Part shown: positions 1 through 8,743 of the stretch, one piece after another
Layout of the letters: each line of letters opens with the position of its first letter
Position numbering within the stretch: position 1 is the stretch's first letter
NCBI GenBank assembly: GCA_949482135.1
Contig: CASYFC010000002.1
Span: 186,001-250,000 of the forward strand
Direction: 5' to 3'
Length of the DNA: 64,000 nucleotides
From: an uncultured Clostridia bacterium
GTDB lineage: Bacteria; Bacillota; Clostridia; TANB77; CAG-508
Position numbers and translations under genes: made by a program
The notes under the pieces: generated by a model
Database searches by the model: none
Seen by the model: the letters and a program-made list of their open reading frames with translations, nothing else
Told to the model about the DNA's origin: nothing

Positions 1-1
1 A

Positions 2-760
2 AATTTAAAAACAGATTTTGAATATTTAGAAAGTATTGAAGAAAGACCAAAAATTAAAATATTAGATAAAACAAAAATGATAAGTTATACTCCAAATAGT
101 GATGATGTCGTACTTGAAAGTAGTATAATGTATCATTATCAATGCTCAAAAGAAATGGCAAAAGAAATATTAAATAACATGATAAAAAAAGATGAAAAAG
201 CAAAAGAAAAAATGATGTATGATATTCTTCACAAAGAAGAAAGAAGAGAATTAGAACAAGTAAGCTTTACTTTCCAAATTCCAATATCACTTGCTGTTCT
301 TACTCACTTAACAAGACATAGAATGCATTCATTATTAGTACCAGAGTTTTTACCAATGTGGAATATGGAAAATTATATAACACCAGTAGCTGTTAAAGAA
401 AAGGCAAATGACATATATCAAGATGCAGTTAGAAAAAATATTGAAATGGTAAAGAAATTTAAATCATTAGATGTAAACGAAGGAGATTTAGTATATTTCT
501 ATTTAAGTAATCAAATGGTAAATGTTATTACAACAATGAATGCTAGAAATATCCAATGGGTAACAAGACTTCGTTGTTGTAATAAAGCACAATGGCAAAT
601 TAGATATATTGCAAATGATATAAGAATGCAAGTTTTAGATGTAGCTCCACTTATAGGTAAAGGGCTTGGTGCAACCTGTATGACAGACAGATATTGTGGA
701 GAAGGTAGAGAATGTTGCGGATTAATAGATAAATTATTAGAAGCAGATAGTAAAAAATAG
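2..760 (+). CDS. thyX: ThyX-like flavin-dependent thymidylate synthase (5' end cut by window)
   Basis: Flavin-dependent thymidylate synthases methylate dUMP to dTMP using methylene-tetrahydrofolate, FAD and NADPH. The frame is open from base 2, so the true start lies outside the window; the first ATG inside is at 77. Counting from that ATG, residues 79-90 read TRHRMHSLLVPE, which carries the RHR...S core of the ThyX signature, although the usual tail of that motif is altered. The C-terminal part (NARNIQWVTRLRCCNKAQWQIR and on) matches the conserved ThyX region with CxxAQWEIR-type residues. The last 30 residues are rich in cysteine (CMTDRYCGEGRECCG), which is not typical of the family core. 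A stem-loop follows the stop codon. The family call is solid; the partial N-terminus prevents checking the FAD-binding start. Confidence 0.8.
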   Translation, partial: NLKTDFEYLESIEERPKIKILDKTKMISYTPNSDDVVLESSIMYHYQCSKEMAKEILNNMIKKDEKAKEKMMYDILHKEERRELEQVSFTFQIPISLAVLTHLTRHRMHSLLVPEFLPMWNMENYITPVAVKEKANDIYQDAVRKNIEMVKKFKSLDVNEGDLVYFYLSNQMVNVITTMNARNIQWVTRLRCCNKAQWQIRYIANDIRMQVLDVAPLIGKGLGATCMTDRYCGEGRECCGLIDKLLEADSKK

Positions 761-767
761 ATAAAAT

Positions 768-798
768 AGACTGCATAAATTTTGCAGTCTTAATTTTT
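768..798 (+). terminator. Stem-loop after thyX
   Basis: AGACTGCA (768-775) pairs with TGCAGTCT (783-790), followed by TAATTTTT. It looks like a weak rho-independent terminator between thyX and the PHP gene, whose ribosome site AGGAG begins right after it. Confidence 0.55.
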
Positions 799-809
799 AG
801 GAGAAAATT

Positions 810-1685
810 ATGATAGATTTACATACACATACAAATCATTCTGATGGAACAGATTCGGTGGAAGAAATTTTAAAAAATGCAGAAAAAAATAATATAGAAA
901 TTCTTTCTATAACAGATCATGATTCTGTTGATGCTTATTTTGAATTAGAAAGAAATCCAAATTTGAGAAAGCTATTTAGTGGAAAATTAATTACTGGAGC
1001 AGAACTAAAGACATTTTATAATAAAGTTTCAATAGAAATTCTAGCTTATGGAATTGATTATAAAAAAATAAGAATTCATAAATATGATGCATCTAAATTA
1101 CAAAATGAAATTCTTGAAAAATATAAAAAAATTGCACAAGAACTTGGTTTAAAATATGATAAAAATGAAATGTATATTGATATAGAAAATCCATGTAAAC
1201 AATGGGCATCATTTGTGCTTGCAACTGAAGTTTTAAAACATGATGAAAATAAAGAAATAATAGAAAAAATAGGAGAATTTAATCCAACATCTTTTTTTAG
1301 AGTACATCAAAGTAATATAAATAGTATATTTTATTATGATGAAACATATAGTTCAATTGACATAAATGAAACGATTTCAAGAATTCATGAAGCAGGTGGT
1401 TTAGCATTTTTAGCACATGGTTTTGTATATCCATTTGAAGATAAAGCGAAAACAATTGAAGAAATTCTAACTACTACAGATATTGATGGTTTAGAATGTA
1501 TATATCCACTTTTTTCAGAAGAAGAAAGAAAAATTGCAATTAATTTATGCAAAAAACATAATAAATATATGTCTGGCGGAACAGATTATCATGCCAAAAA
1601 TAAACCTGATATTATGCTAGGTACAGGTAAAAATAATAATATATTTCTACAAAAGAATTTTGTACAAGACTGGATAAATTTTTAA
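810..1685 (+). CDS. PHP-domain metal-dependent phosphoesterase
   Basis: PHP (polymerase and histidinol phosphatase) proteins hydrolyse phosphoesters with a cluster of divalent metals; free-standing bacterial members include nucleoside 3',5'-bisphosphate phosphatases. Metal-ligand motifs are visible: LHTHTNHSDGT at residues 4-14, ITDHD at 34-38, a later LAHG near residue 198 and GGTDYHAK near 255. Length 291 residues fits the single-domain family. The ATG is preceded by AGGAG (spacing about 6). It is followed by the promoter of argG, so it ends its transcription unit. The exact substrate cannot be read from the sequence. Confidence 0.8.
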   Translation: MIDLHTHTNHSDGTDSVEEILKNAEKNNIEILSITDHDSVDAYFELERNPNLRKLFSGKLITGAELKTFYNKVSIEILAYGIDYKKIRIHKYDASKLQNEILEKYKKIAQELGLKYDKNEMYIDIENPCKQWASFVLATEVLKHDENKEIIEKIGEFNPTSFFRVHQSNINSIFYYDETYSSIDINETISRIHEAGGLAFLAHGFVYPFEDKAKTIEEILTTTDIDGLECIYPLFSEEERKIAINLCKKHNKYMSGGTDYHAKNKPDIMLGTGKNNNIFLQKNFVQDWINF

Positions 1686-1703
1686 AAAGTTTACAATAAA
1701 TAG

Positions 1704-1732
1704 TTGACAATAATTAGAAAAAGCTTTATACT
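1704..1732 (+). promoter_or_regulatory. Sigma-A type promoter of the argG T-box leader
   Basis: A perfect -35 box TTGACA at 1704-1709 and TATACT at 1727-1732 are separated by 17 bases. Transcription should start near 1739, immediately ahead of the T-box leader. Confidence 0.85.
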
Positions 1733-1744
1733 GAGAAGTAATAT

Positions 1745-2001
1745 TAATATTAAAAACGTTGATTAAGAGAGTAACTTATCTGTAAGCAACAGCGAGATAG
1801 AACAGAGTGAGAGTCTATCAGTGTAAGGATAAGTGAAGAGAACTTATGAGTGCTTATTGGAAATCTACTAAATATGTGGAGAGTATAGTAAGACGTGAAC
1901 CTGCGTTAAAGGAAATGAGTGGCATATAATATAAACATTATATGCAATTTGAGTGGTACCGCGATTTATTCGTCTCTAGATATAATCTAGAGACGTTTTT
2001 T
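1745..2001 (+). promoter_or_regulatory. T-box leader (probably arginine-responsive) of argGH
   Basis: T-box RNAs sense uncharged tRNA and switch between terminator and antiterminator. The conserved T-box GAGTGGTACCGCG is at 1951-1963. It is followed by a strong terminator: CGTCTCTAGA (1971-1980) pairing with TCTAGAGACG (1986-1995) and then TTTTTT (1996-2001). The upstream half (about 1755-1850) shows stem I material, with ACTTATC and GATAAGT as complementary arms. AGA at 1837-1839, just 3' of the GATAAGT arm and followed by a purine, is a plausible arginine specifier codon; this fits the arginine-biosynthesis genes downstream. The specifier assignment is inference from position; the T-box and terminator are directly visible. 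Confidence 0.88.
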
Positions 2002-2048
2002 GTTGTATAAGAAAATACAACAAATTTGAAAAAAGGAGTGTGTAAAAA

Positions 2049-3278
2049 ATGAAAGAAAAAAATATAAAAAAAATTGTTCTTGCTTATTCAGGAGGGCTAG
2101 ATACCTCTGTTATTATTCCATGGCTTAAAGAAAATTATGATAATTGTGAAGTAATTGCAATGGTTGCAGATGTTGGACAAGAAAGTGAATTAGAAGGAAT
2201 AAAAGAAAAGGCGATAAAATCAGGAGCTTCAAAAATATACATAGAAGATTTAAAAGAAGAATTTGTTGAAGAATATATTGTTCCAGCAATTAAAGCTGGA
2301 AGTAAATATGAAAATAAATATTTATTAGGCACATCACTTGCAAGACCACTTATAGCAAAAAAACTAGTAGAAGTCGCAAAAAAGGAAAATACAAATATAA
2401 TTTGTCATGGTTGTACAGGTAAAGGAAATGATCAAGTACGTTTTGAACTTACAATAAAAGCTTGTATGCCAGAGGCTAAAATTATTGCGCCTTGGAGAAC
2501 ATGGGATATAAAAAGTAGAGAAGAAGAATATGAATATGCGCAAAAACATAATGTTCCACTAAAAATAACAAAAGAAACGAATTATTCAAAAGATAAGAAT
2601 ATTTGGCACTTATCTCATGAAGGTTTGGATTTAGAAAATCCATCAAATGAACCCAAATATGATGAAATATTGGAAATGGGAGTATCACCAGAAAATGCTC
2701 CAGATCTTCCAACATATATAGAAATATCCTTTGAAAAAGGAAAACCAATATCATTAAATGGTAAAAAAATGTCTGTAACAAAAATTATTAAGAATTTAAA
2801 TGAAATTGGAGGAAAAAATGGAATTGGAATTTTAGACCTTGTTGAAAACAGACTTGTTGGTATGAAGTCAAGAGGAGTATATGAAACACCAGGAGGAACA
2901 ATTTTATATCAAGCACATGAACTATTAGAAAGTGTTTGCTTAGATAAAGATACAATGCACTATAAACTAAATTTATCAAATCAATTTGCAGATCAAGTAT
3001 ATAATGGAAAGTGGGAAACTCTATTAACTAAATCATTACTTGCATTTATTGAAACAACACAAGAAAATGTAACAGGTCAGGTTAAATTAAAATTATATAA
3101 AGGTAATATAATACCAGCAGGAATAAGTAGTAAATATTCTTTATATTCAGAAGAGATAGCTACTTTTGGTGAAGATAATTCATATAATCAAAAAGATGCA
3201 GAAGGATTTATAAATTTATATGGACTTCAAATGAAAGTGGAAGCAGAAATGAAAGCAAAATTAAAAGGAGGAAAATAG
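2049..3278 (+). CDS. argG: Argininosuccinate synthase
   Basis: ArgG condenses citrulline and aspartate with ATP to argininosuccinate, the penultimate step of arginine synthesis in the cytoplasm. The N-type ATP pyrophosphatase loop SGGLDTS is at residues 14-20, and downstream blocks such as [14 protein letters not shown] and APWRTWD are characteristic. Length 409 residues is normal. The ATG follows AGGAG with good spacing and the gene sits directly behind the T-box leader. argH follows two bases after the stop. Confidence 0.96.
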   Translation: MKEKNIKKIVLAYSGGLDTSVIIPWLKENYDNCEVIAMVADVGQESELEGIKEKAIKSGASKIYIEDLKEEFVEEYIVPAIKAGSKYENKYLLGTSLARPLIAKKLVEVAKKENTNIICHGCTGKGNDQVRFELTIKACMPEAKIIAPWRTWDIKSREEEYEYAQKHNVPLKITKETNYSKDKNIWHLSHEGLDLENPSNEPKYDEILEMGVSPENAPDLPTYIEISFEKGKPISLNGKKMSVTKIIKNLNEIGGKNGIGILDLVENRLVGMKSRGVYETPGGTILYQAHELLESVCLDKDTMHYKLNLSNQFADQVYNGKWETLLTKSLLAFIETTQENVTGQVKLKLYKGNIIPAGISSKYSLYSEEIATFGEDNSYNQKDAEGFINLYGLQMKVEAEMKAKLKGGK

Positions 3279-3279
3279 T

Positions 3280-4654
3280 ATGGCATTATGGGGAGCTAGA
3301 TTTAAAAAAGAATTAAATAGTAAAGTAAATGATTTTAATTCTTCAATAAAATTCGATTCTAAATTTTATAAAGAAGATATTCGGAGGGAGTATAGCTCAT
3401 AGTACAATGCTTGGAAAACAAAATATTATAAGTGAGCAAGACAGTAAAGTTATAAAAAAAGAACTAGAAAAAATACAAAAGGATATTGAAAATGGAGATT
3501 TAGAAATTGATGAAAAAGCAGAAGACATACATATGTTTATTGAAATGGAATTAACTAAAAGAATTGGTGATATAGGTAAGAAATTACATACGGCAAGAAG
3601 CAGAAATGATCAAGTAACATTAGATTTGAAATTGTATTTAAGAAATGAAATTAATGAAATTTCAGATAAATTAATATTATTGATAAAAGCATTTTGCCAC
3701 AAAGCAGAAGAAAATTTAGAAACAGTTATGCCAGGATATACTCATATGCAAAGAGCTCAACCAATTACTCTTGCTCACCATTTAATGGCATATACAGAAA
3801 TGTTTTTACGTGATTTAGACAGATTAAAAGATACTCGAAAAAGACTTAATGTATTACCTCTTGGAAGCTGTGCTTTGGCTGGAACGACATATAACATAGA
3901 CAGAAATTTAGTAAAAGAACTATTACAATTTGATAGTATAACACAAAATAGTTTAGATGGTGTTTCTGACAGAGATTACGTAATTGAACTTGCAAATACG
4001 ATATCAATTATAATGATGCATTTATCAAGAATAAGTGAAGAAATTATTCTATGGTCATCTTGGGAATTTAAATTTATCGAATTAGATGATGCATTTTCAA
4101 CAGGTTCATCAATAATGCCCCAAAAAAAGAATCCAGATATAACTGAATTAATAAGAGGAAAAACTGGAAGAGTATATGGAAATTTAATGGGATTACTAAC
4201 AATAATGAAAGGACTTCCACTTGCATATAATAAAGATATGCAAGAAGATAAAGAATCAATCTTCGATAGTATAGAAACTGTAAAAATATGTATAGATACT
4301 TTTATTCCGATGCTTGAAAGCATGAGAATACTTTCAAATAATATGAGAGATTCCGCGAGTAAAGGGTTTATAAATGCAACAGATTGTGCAGACTATTTAG
4401 TAAAAAAAGGAATGCCTTTTAGAGATGCTTATAAAATTATAGGAAAACTTGTATCATATTGTGAAAACAATAATAAAACATTAGAAAGTCTAACATTAGA
4501 AGAATACAAAAAAACAAATAATTTATTTGAAAAAGATATTTATGAAGAAATTTCTTTAGAAAATTGTGTAAAAAAACGTAAAGTGATTGGAGGCCCAGCA
4601 CCAGAAATTGTAAAAAAACATATAAAGGATGTAATAGAAAAAATAAATGAATAA
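3280..4654 (+). pseudogene. argH: Argininosuccinate lyase with a one-base frameshift
   Basis: ArgH splits argininosuccinate into arginine and fumarate. The ATG at 3280 begins [19 protein letters not shown], the normal ArgH N-terminus, but this frame reaches TAG at 3400-3402. Removing one C at 3382 joins GAT ATT to GGA GGG AGT ATA GCT CAT, giving DIGGSIAH, close to the family's DIxGSIAH, and continues without a stop to 4654. The joined protein would be 457 residues, the normal length. The signature GSSIMPQKKNPD is intact near the C-terminal half. Either a real disabling mutation or a sequencing/assembly error; the downstream frame is otherwise undamaged, which favours a recent change or an error. 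The open frame beginning at the ATG at 3407 alone would lack about 40 N-terminal residues. Confidence 0.85.
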
Positions 4655-4668
4655 CAATTATGTTTTAG

Positions 4669-4705
4669 ATAAGGTAACTTATTATATCAGTTACCTTATT
4701 TTTTC
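4669..4705 (+). terminator. Rho-independent terminator of argGH
   Basis: ATAAGGTAACT (4669-4679) pairs perfectly with AGTTACCTTAT (4689-4699), followed by a T-rich run. Confidence 0.85.
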
Positions 4706-4788
4706 TTGTAAAATCTTCAAAAAGCTCTTTCTTTCTTATAAAATCTATGATATAATAATAAAATCAGTAAACTTAGGAGAAGAATAGT

Positions 4789-5547
4789 TTGAGAAAGTTT
4801 TTTGTAGAATCTAATCAAGTAAAAAATAACAAAATAATAATACTAGGGGAAGATGTTAATCACATAAAAAATGTTTTAAGACTAAATATAGGAGAAAAAA
4901 TCAAAATATGTGATAAAACAAACAAAGTAAATTACATTTCTGAAATTACGGAAATAACTTTAAAAGAAGTTTGGTGTAATATATTAGAAATTGCAAAAAA
5001 TAAAGCAGAAGGAAATGTTGAACTACATATTTTTCAAGGTTTACCTAAAGCAGATAAAATGGAATTAATTATTCAAAAAGGTACTGAACTTGGAGTAACT
5101 GAATTTATACCCGTATCATTAAAAAGATCTATAGTTAAAATTTCTAGTAAAGATGAAGCGAAAAAAATAGATAGGTGGAATAAAATTGCTGAAGTTGCAG
5201 CAAAACAAAGTGGTAGAGATTTAGTTCCTATTGTTAGAAGTGTAGAAAATATAAAAAATATATGTAATGAAATTAAAGATTATGATATAGTATTATTAGC
5301 ATATGAACTAGAAGAAAGTAATTACATAAAAAATGAATTACAAAAGTTAAAAAGCAAAAATGAAAATTACAAAATAGCTGTTATTATTGGTCCAGAAGGC
5401 GGATTAGAACAAGATGAAGTAAATGCAATGCAAGAGAGTGGGGCTAAAGTAATTAGCTTAGGAAAAAGAATTCTAAGAACAGAAACAGTAGCACTTCAAG
5501 TTTCTTCTATAATTATGTATGAATTAGAAAATGGGGGAAATGAGTAA
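4789..5547 (+). CDS. rsmE: 16S rRNA (uracil-1498-N3)-methyltransferase
   Basis: RsmE is a SPOUT-class methyltransferase that methylates U1498 of 16S rRNA. The 252-residue length is normal. The C-terminal SAM-binding knot motifs are visible as VIIGPEGGLEQDEV and ILRTETVALQ, and KGTELGVTEFIPV is the conserved middle block. The start is TTG at 4789, preceded by AGGAG; no ATG fits as well. A TATAAT at 4751-4756 may be its -10 box, though the -35 is weak. It is the first gene of a run with the membrane protein and yicC, which are joined or overlapping. Confidence 0.92.
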   Translation: MRKFFVESNQVKNNKIIILGEDVNHIKNVLRLNIGEKIKICDKTNKVNYISEITEITLKEVWCNILEIAKNKAEGNVELHIFQGLPKADKMELIIQKGTELGVTEFIPVSLKRSIVKISSKDEAKKIDRWNKIAEVAAKQSGRDLVPIVRSVENIKNICNEIKDYDIVLLAYELEESNYIKNELQKLKSKNENYKIAVIIGPEGGLEQDEVNAMQESGAKVISLGKRILRTETVALQVSSIIMYELENGGNE

Positions 5548-6228
5548 TTGGAAAAAGCAAAGCTAATGCAACTTGAGATTGAACAGCAAAGAAAATTACC
5601 TAAAGAAGTTAAAGATAATATAAATACAATTATTTTTCAGAATCTATTAGCCGCTACTATTATAATGGCATATTTTTGCCTTATAAATGTTAGTTATTAT
5701 AATTTTGAAAACAATATTTTTGAAGAATATATGAAATATTTTGCTTTAGGAATGATTTTAATAACTGTACTAGATATAGAAATTGCTTATAGAAAAAATA
5801 GTATTAGACTTTGGATTATAGGAATTGAATTCTTAATAATTGGAGTTGTATCATTATATATTCCATATATATATTTGCACACAAATAATATACTTAGAAT
5901 TATAATAATGATTTTACCAGCAATATTAGTTATTTATTATTTATTCAAATCACTTATTATATATAAGCAAAAGAAATTTCATTATCAAAATAATTTGAGT
6001 GATGTTAAAGAATTAATGAAATTTGATGAAAAGAAAAGTTATTTAGATGAAGAAAGTACCAAAACATATAGAGCCAAAACAGAAGAAGAGGAAGTTATTA
6101 AAACCGTTATTTTAAAAGAACAAGCTATTAAAAGAAAAAGAAGGCAAGAACAAGCCCAAAAACAAAGTATAAACAAAAATACAAAAGGTAAAAAAGTAAA
6201 TAAGAAAAGAGGAAAAAAAATTGATTAA
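5548..6228 (+). CDS. Hypothetical membrane protein with basic C-terminal tail
   Basis: Not recognised. TTG start directly after the rsmE stop (no gap), and the end overlaps the yicC start by 8 bases, so it is translationally coupled on both sides. The 226-residue protein has about four hydrophobic segments between residues 25 and 135, then a hydrophilic tail that becomes strongly basic in the last 50 residues (KRKRRQEQAQK, KGKKVNKKRGKK). A cytoplasmic, lysine-rich tail could contact RNA or membrane lipid, but this is inference only. The position between rRNA-methylation and RNase-like genes is the only functional hint. Confidence 0.65.
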   Translation: MEKAKLMQLEIEQQRKLPKEVKDNINTIIFQNLLAATIIMAYFCLINVSYYNFENNIFEEYMKYFALGMILITVLDIEIAYRKNSIRLWIIGIEFLIIGVVSLYIPYIYLHTNNILRIIIMILPAILVIYYLFKSLIIYKQKKFHYQNNLSDVKELMKFDEKKSYLDEESTKTYRAKTEEEEVIKTVILKEQAIKRKRRQEQAQKQSINKNTKGKKVNKKRGKKID

Positions 6229-7096
6229 AAGTATGACAGGCTTCGGTCGAGGAAAATATGAGAATGAAGGAAGAAACTATACAATAGATATAAAATCTGT
6301 AAATCATAAATACACAGATATATCAGTTAGATTACCAAGATTTTTAAACAGTGAAGAAGATAAAATTAGAAAAAGAATAAGTAGTGCAATATCAAGAGGA
6401 AAAGTTGATGTACTTGTTACATTTGAAAACTATAGTAGTAAAGGAACTAATATAAGAATAAATAAAGATTTAGCTAAAGATTATATAAGAGAATTAAAAG
6501 CTTTAGCAGAAGAAACAGAATTAAAATTTAATGTAGATGTTATAGATATTTCTAAGTTTCCGGAAATATTAAAAATAGAAGATGAACAAGACGAAGAACT
6601 AATTGGCAAAGAACTAATGATTGCAGTTGATGATGCACTAAATAAATTTATCAGTATGAGAGAAGTTGAAGGAACAAGATTAATTGAGGATATTGAAAGT
6701 AGAATATATTCAATTCAAAACAAAGTAAATGAAATAACAGCATATTCAAGCACTCTTGTTAAAGAATATATGGAAAAATTAAAACAAAGAGTAAGTGAAT
6801 TGCTAGAACCAGGTACTGTAGATGAAAATAGATTAATGCAAGAAATAGTTATATTTTCAGATAAGTCTTCTATAGAAGAAGAACTTACAAGACTAAAAAG
6901 TCATATAGCACAATTTTTAGAATTAATAAAACAGAGTTCTCCTATAGGTAAAAAAATAGATTTCTTAATTCAAGAAATTAATAGAGAAGTAAATACAATA
7001 GGTTCAAAAGCAAATTGCTTAGAAATAACTAATAGAGTTATTGAAATAAAAACAGAAGTAGAAAATATAAGAGAACAAATACAAAACATAGAATAA
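6221..7096 (+). CDS. yicC: YicC/YloC family endoribonuclease
   Basis: The protein begins MIKSMTGFGRGKYENEGR, the diagnostic N-terminus of the YicC/YloC family; members are reported as RNA endonucleases. Length 291 residues is normal, with the conserved C-terminal block KKIDFLIQEINREVNTIGSK. Start is TTG at 6221, overlapping the preceding gene by 8 bases. In many Firmicutes this gene precedes remA and gmk, and that order is kept here. Confidence 0.92.
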   Translation: MIKSMTGFGRGKYENEGRNYTIDIKSVNHKYTDISVRLPRFLNSEEDKIRKRISSAISRGKVDVLVTFENYSSKGTNIRINKDLAKDYIRELKALAEETELKFNVDVIDISKFPEILKIEDEQDEELIGKELMIAVDDALNKFISMREVEGTRLIEDIESRIYSIQNKVNEITAYSSTLVKEYMEKLKQRVSELLEPGTVDENRLMQEIVIFSDKSSIEEELTRLKSHIAQFLELIKQSSPIGKKIDFLIQEINREVNTIGSKANCLEITNRVIEIKTEVENIREQIQNIE

Positions 7097-7123
7097 TAAA
7101 TTTTGGAAGAAAGAGGTAGAGTT

Positions 7124-7378
7124 ATGCAACTTATAAACATAGGTTTTGGTAATATGGTTTCAGCAGAAAGAATGATTTCGATTGTTAGCCCAGAATCTGC
7201 GCCGATAAAAAGAATTGTACAAGAAGCAAAAGATTCTAAAATGGCAATTGATGCTACTTATGGAAGAAGAACAAGATCAGTTATTATAATGGATTCAGGA
7301 CATATTATATTATCAGCAGTTCAACCTGAAACAATAGCAGGAAGAGTTGATAATGGTTTAGATAATGATGTTGAATAA
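7124..7378 (+). CDS. remA: RemA-like (DUF370) regulator
   Basis: RemA in Bacillus is a DNA-binding activator of matrix and osmoprotection genes. The protein reads [20 protein letters not shown] and later [18 protein letters not shown] and [10 protein letters not shown], which match the family closely. An upstream in-frame TTG at 7103 exists, but AGAGGTAG just before the ATG at 7124 and the family N-terminus favour 7124 (84 residues). It sits between yicC and rpoZ, the usual setting. Confidence 0.92.
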   Translation: MQLINIGFGNMVSAERMISIVSPESAPIKRIVQEAKDSKMAIDATYGRRTRSVIIMDSGHIILSAVQPETIAGRVDNGLDNDVE

Positions 7379-7406
7379 ATTTAATTTTTAAGGGAGGAAT
7401 TTTAAA

Positions 7407-7619
7407 ATGTTAGTAAAACCAACAGTATCAGATTTATTAGAAAAGGTGGGAGATAATAGATATGCATTAGTAATAATGACATCTAGAAGAGCTAGACAAA
7501 TAGCTTCAGGATCTCCATTAAAAACAAATGAAACAGATAGATCACCTGTTACTTTAGCAGCTGATGAGATAATTGAAGGAAAAGTTACTAAAGCTGATGT
7601 AGATGCTGAGAATAACTAA
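7407..7619 (+). CDS. rpoZ: RNA polymerase omega subunit
   Basis: Omega helps assemble and stabilise RNA polymerase by binding the beta-prime C-terminus. The 70-residue protein contains PTVSDLLEKVGDNRYALVI and TSRRARQIASG, the conserved omega core, and ALAADEI-like residues (TLAADEIIEGK) near the end. A strong AGGGAGGA ribosome site precedes the ATG. In many Firmicutes gmk comes before rpoZ; here rpoZ comes first. Confidence 0.93.
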   Translation: MLVKPTVSDLLEKVGDNRYALVIMTSRRARQIASGSPLKTNETDRSPVTLAADEIIEGKVTKADVDAENN

Positions 7620-7672
7620 TTATTCTTAGTAATGAATTTAGACCAAATATAAGTAGTAGAAGAGGTAAAATT

Positions 7673-8233
7673 ATGTTAGTTATATTATCTGGTGTAGCAG
7701 GTGCAGGAAAAGACACAATAAAAAGAGAAATAATAAAAAGAATGGATAATGTTAAATCTATTCCAGCTTATACGACAAGACCACCTAGAGAAGGAGATGT
7801 CCCAGGACAAACATATGTGTTTTTAAGCAAAGAAGAATTCGAAGAGAAAATAAGAAATAATGAAATTTATGAATATGATATTCATCATAATCATTATTAT
7901 GGAACTTCAAAACAATTTTTAGATGAAGGTGCAAAACATGGAATTATTATTAAAGATATTGATGTTAATGGAACTGAAATTCTAAAAAATACTTTAAAAG
8001 ATATTAAAATTGTAACAATCTTTTTAAGAGTTCCAAAAGAAGAACTAAGACATAGATTGGAAAATAGAGTGGATAAACCTTCAGAAGGTGAAATTATATT
8101 ACGTTTAAACAGATTTGACTATGAAGAATCTAAAATTAGTTTATATGATTACGTATTAAAAAATGACAATTTAGAAAAAGCAGTAAATATAATTGAAGAA
8201 ATTATAAGACAAGAAAGTAAATTTGAAAAATAA
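7673..8233 (+). CDS. gmk: Guanylate kinase (gmk-like, variant P-loop)
   Basis: Guanylate kinase phosphorylates GMP to GDP. The P-loop at residues 7-15 is GVAGAGKDT rather than the common GPSGAGKGT. GMP-binding motifs follow: YTTRPPREGDVPGQTYVF, then EIYEYDIHHNHYYGTSKQ. The expected IDVxG appears as IDVNG. 186 residues is slightly short but within range. The genomic position next to rpoZ supports gmk. The altered P-loop and loss of the glycine after lysine leave open a guanylate-kinase-like paralogue. Confidence 0.78.
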   Translation: MLVILSGVAGAGKDTIKREIIKRMDNVKSIPAYTTRPPREGDVPGQTYVFLSKEEFEEKIRNNEIYEYDIHHNHYYGTSKQFLDEGAKHGIIIKDIDVNGTEILKNTLKDIKIVTIFLRVPKEELRHRLENRVDKPSEGEIILRLNRFDYEESKISLYDYVLKNDNLEKAVNIIEEIIRQESKFEK

Positions 8234-8242
8234 AAAGAAAAT

Positions 8243-8278
8243 AAAAAGTATTACAAATTTAAGTAATACTTTTTTTAT
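8243..8278 (+). terminator. Terminator after gmk
   Basis: AAAAAGTATTAC (8243-8254) pairs with GTAATACTTTTT (8263-8274) and runs into further T residues. It separates the core operon from the pilus cassette. Confidence 0.85.
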
Positions 8279-8280
8279 TT

Positions 8281-8640
8281 ATTTTTTTAGTAGAATACTC
8301 GTAAACTTAATAATTGCAATGCGTTTGTAATTGCAAAAGAAAATGTAGTATTATCAAAAGTTTAGTGAAAATATCACAAAACGATTTGCAAAAGTAATAA
8401 AAAAGAAATTAAAATGTAACACAAAAACGCGTATGATAGTAATATCAATGGATTTATGAAAAAAAGTTTTAAAACTACAAAAAAACAGAAAGTCTCTAAA
8501 CATATGGTATGTAAGAGATGTAAGCAGAAAAAGGAAAAAGATGTTTATATTATACAAATTTTGTAAAACTAGAAAAAAAAATGTAGATATGGTATAAAGT
8601 ATATGAAAATATTATTGACCAAATAATACATTCCCCTATG
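8281..8640. other. AT-rich intergenic stretch upstream of the pilin gene
   Basis: No credible gene is seen. The region includes an imperfect hairpin near 8493-8518 (TCTCT pairing AGAGA around ACATA/TATGT) without a following T-tract. A possible extra promoter, TTGACC followed about 16 bases later by TATGAA, lies around 8615-8640. Such a long leader would suit regulated expression of surface pili, but nothing specific can be named. Confidence 0.4.
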
Positions 8641-8648
8641 AAAATAAA

Positions 8649-8676
8649 TTGTATAAAAAGAGGAATTTATTATAAT
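8649..8676 (+). promoter_or_regulatory. Candidate promoter of the pilus cassette
   Basis: TTGTAT at 8649-8654 and TATAAT at 8671-8676 are 16 bases apart, about 70 bases ahead of the pilin start. Confidence 0.55.
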
Positions 8677-8743
8677 GGGATGTTTAATATAGGTTTTAAT
8701 ATTTAAAATTAAAATATATAAAAAATTAGGAGGAGATAAGTTT

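Noticed and set aside
3382-3402. Programmed +1 frameshift in argH
   Set aside because: There is a GGAGGG near the site, but its spacing to the stop does not match the prfB arrangement, and the protein alignment puts the shift before that sequence.
3407-4654. ArgH starting at the ATG at 3407 as a complete gene
   Set aside because: It would lack about 40 conserved N-terminal residues that are encoded just upstream in another frame from 3280; a frameshifted full gene explains the data better.
8354-8557. Minus-strand open frame of 67 residues
   Set aside because: Low-complexity Phe/Leu-rich product with no ribosome site, an effect of AT-rich noncoding DNA.
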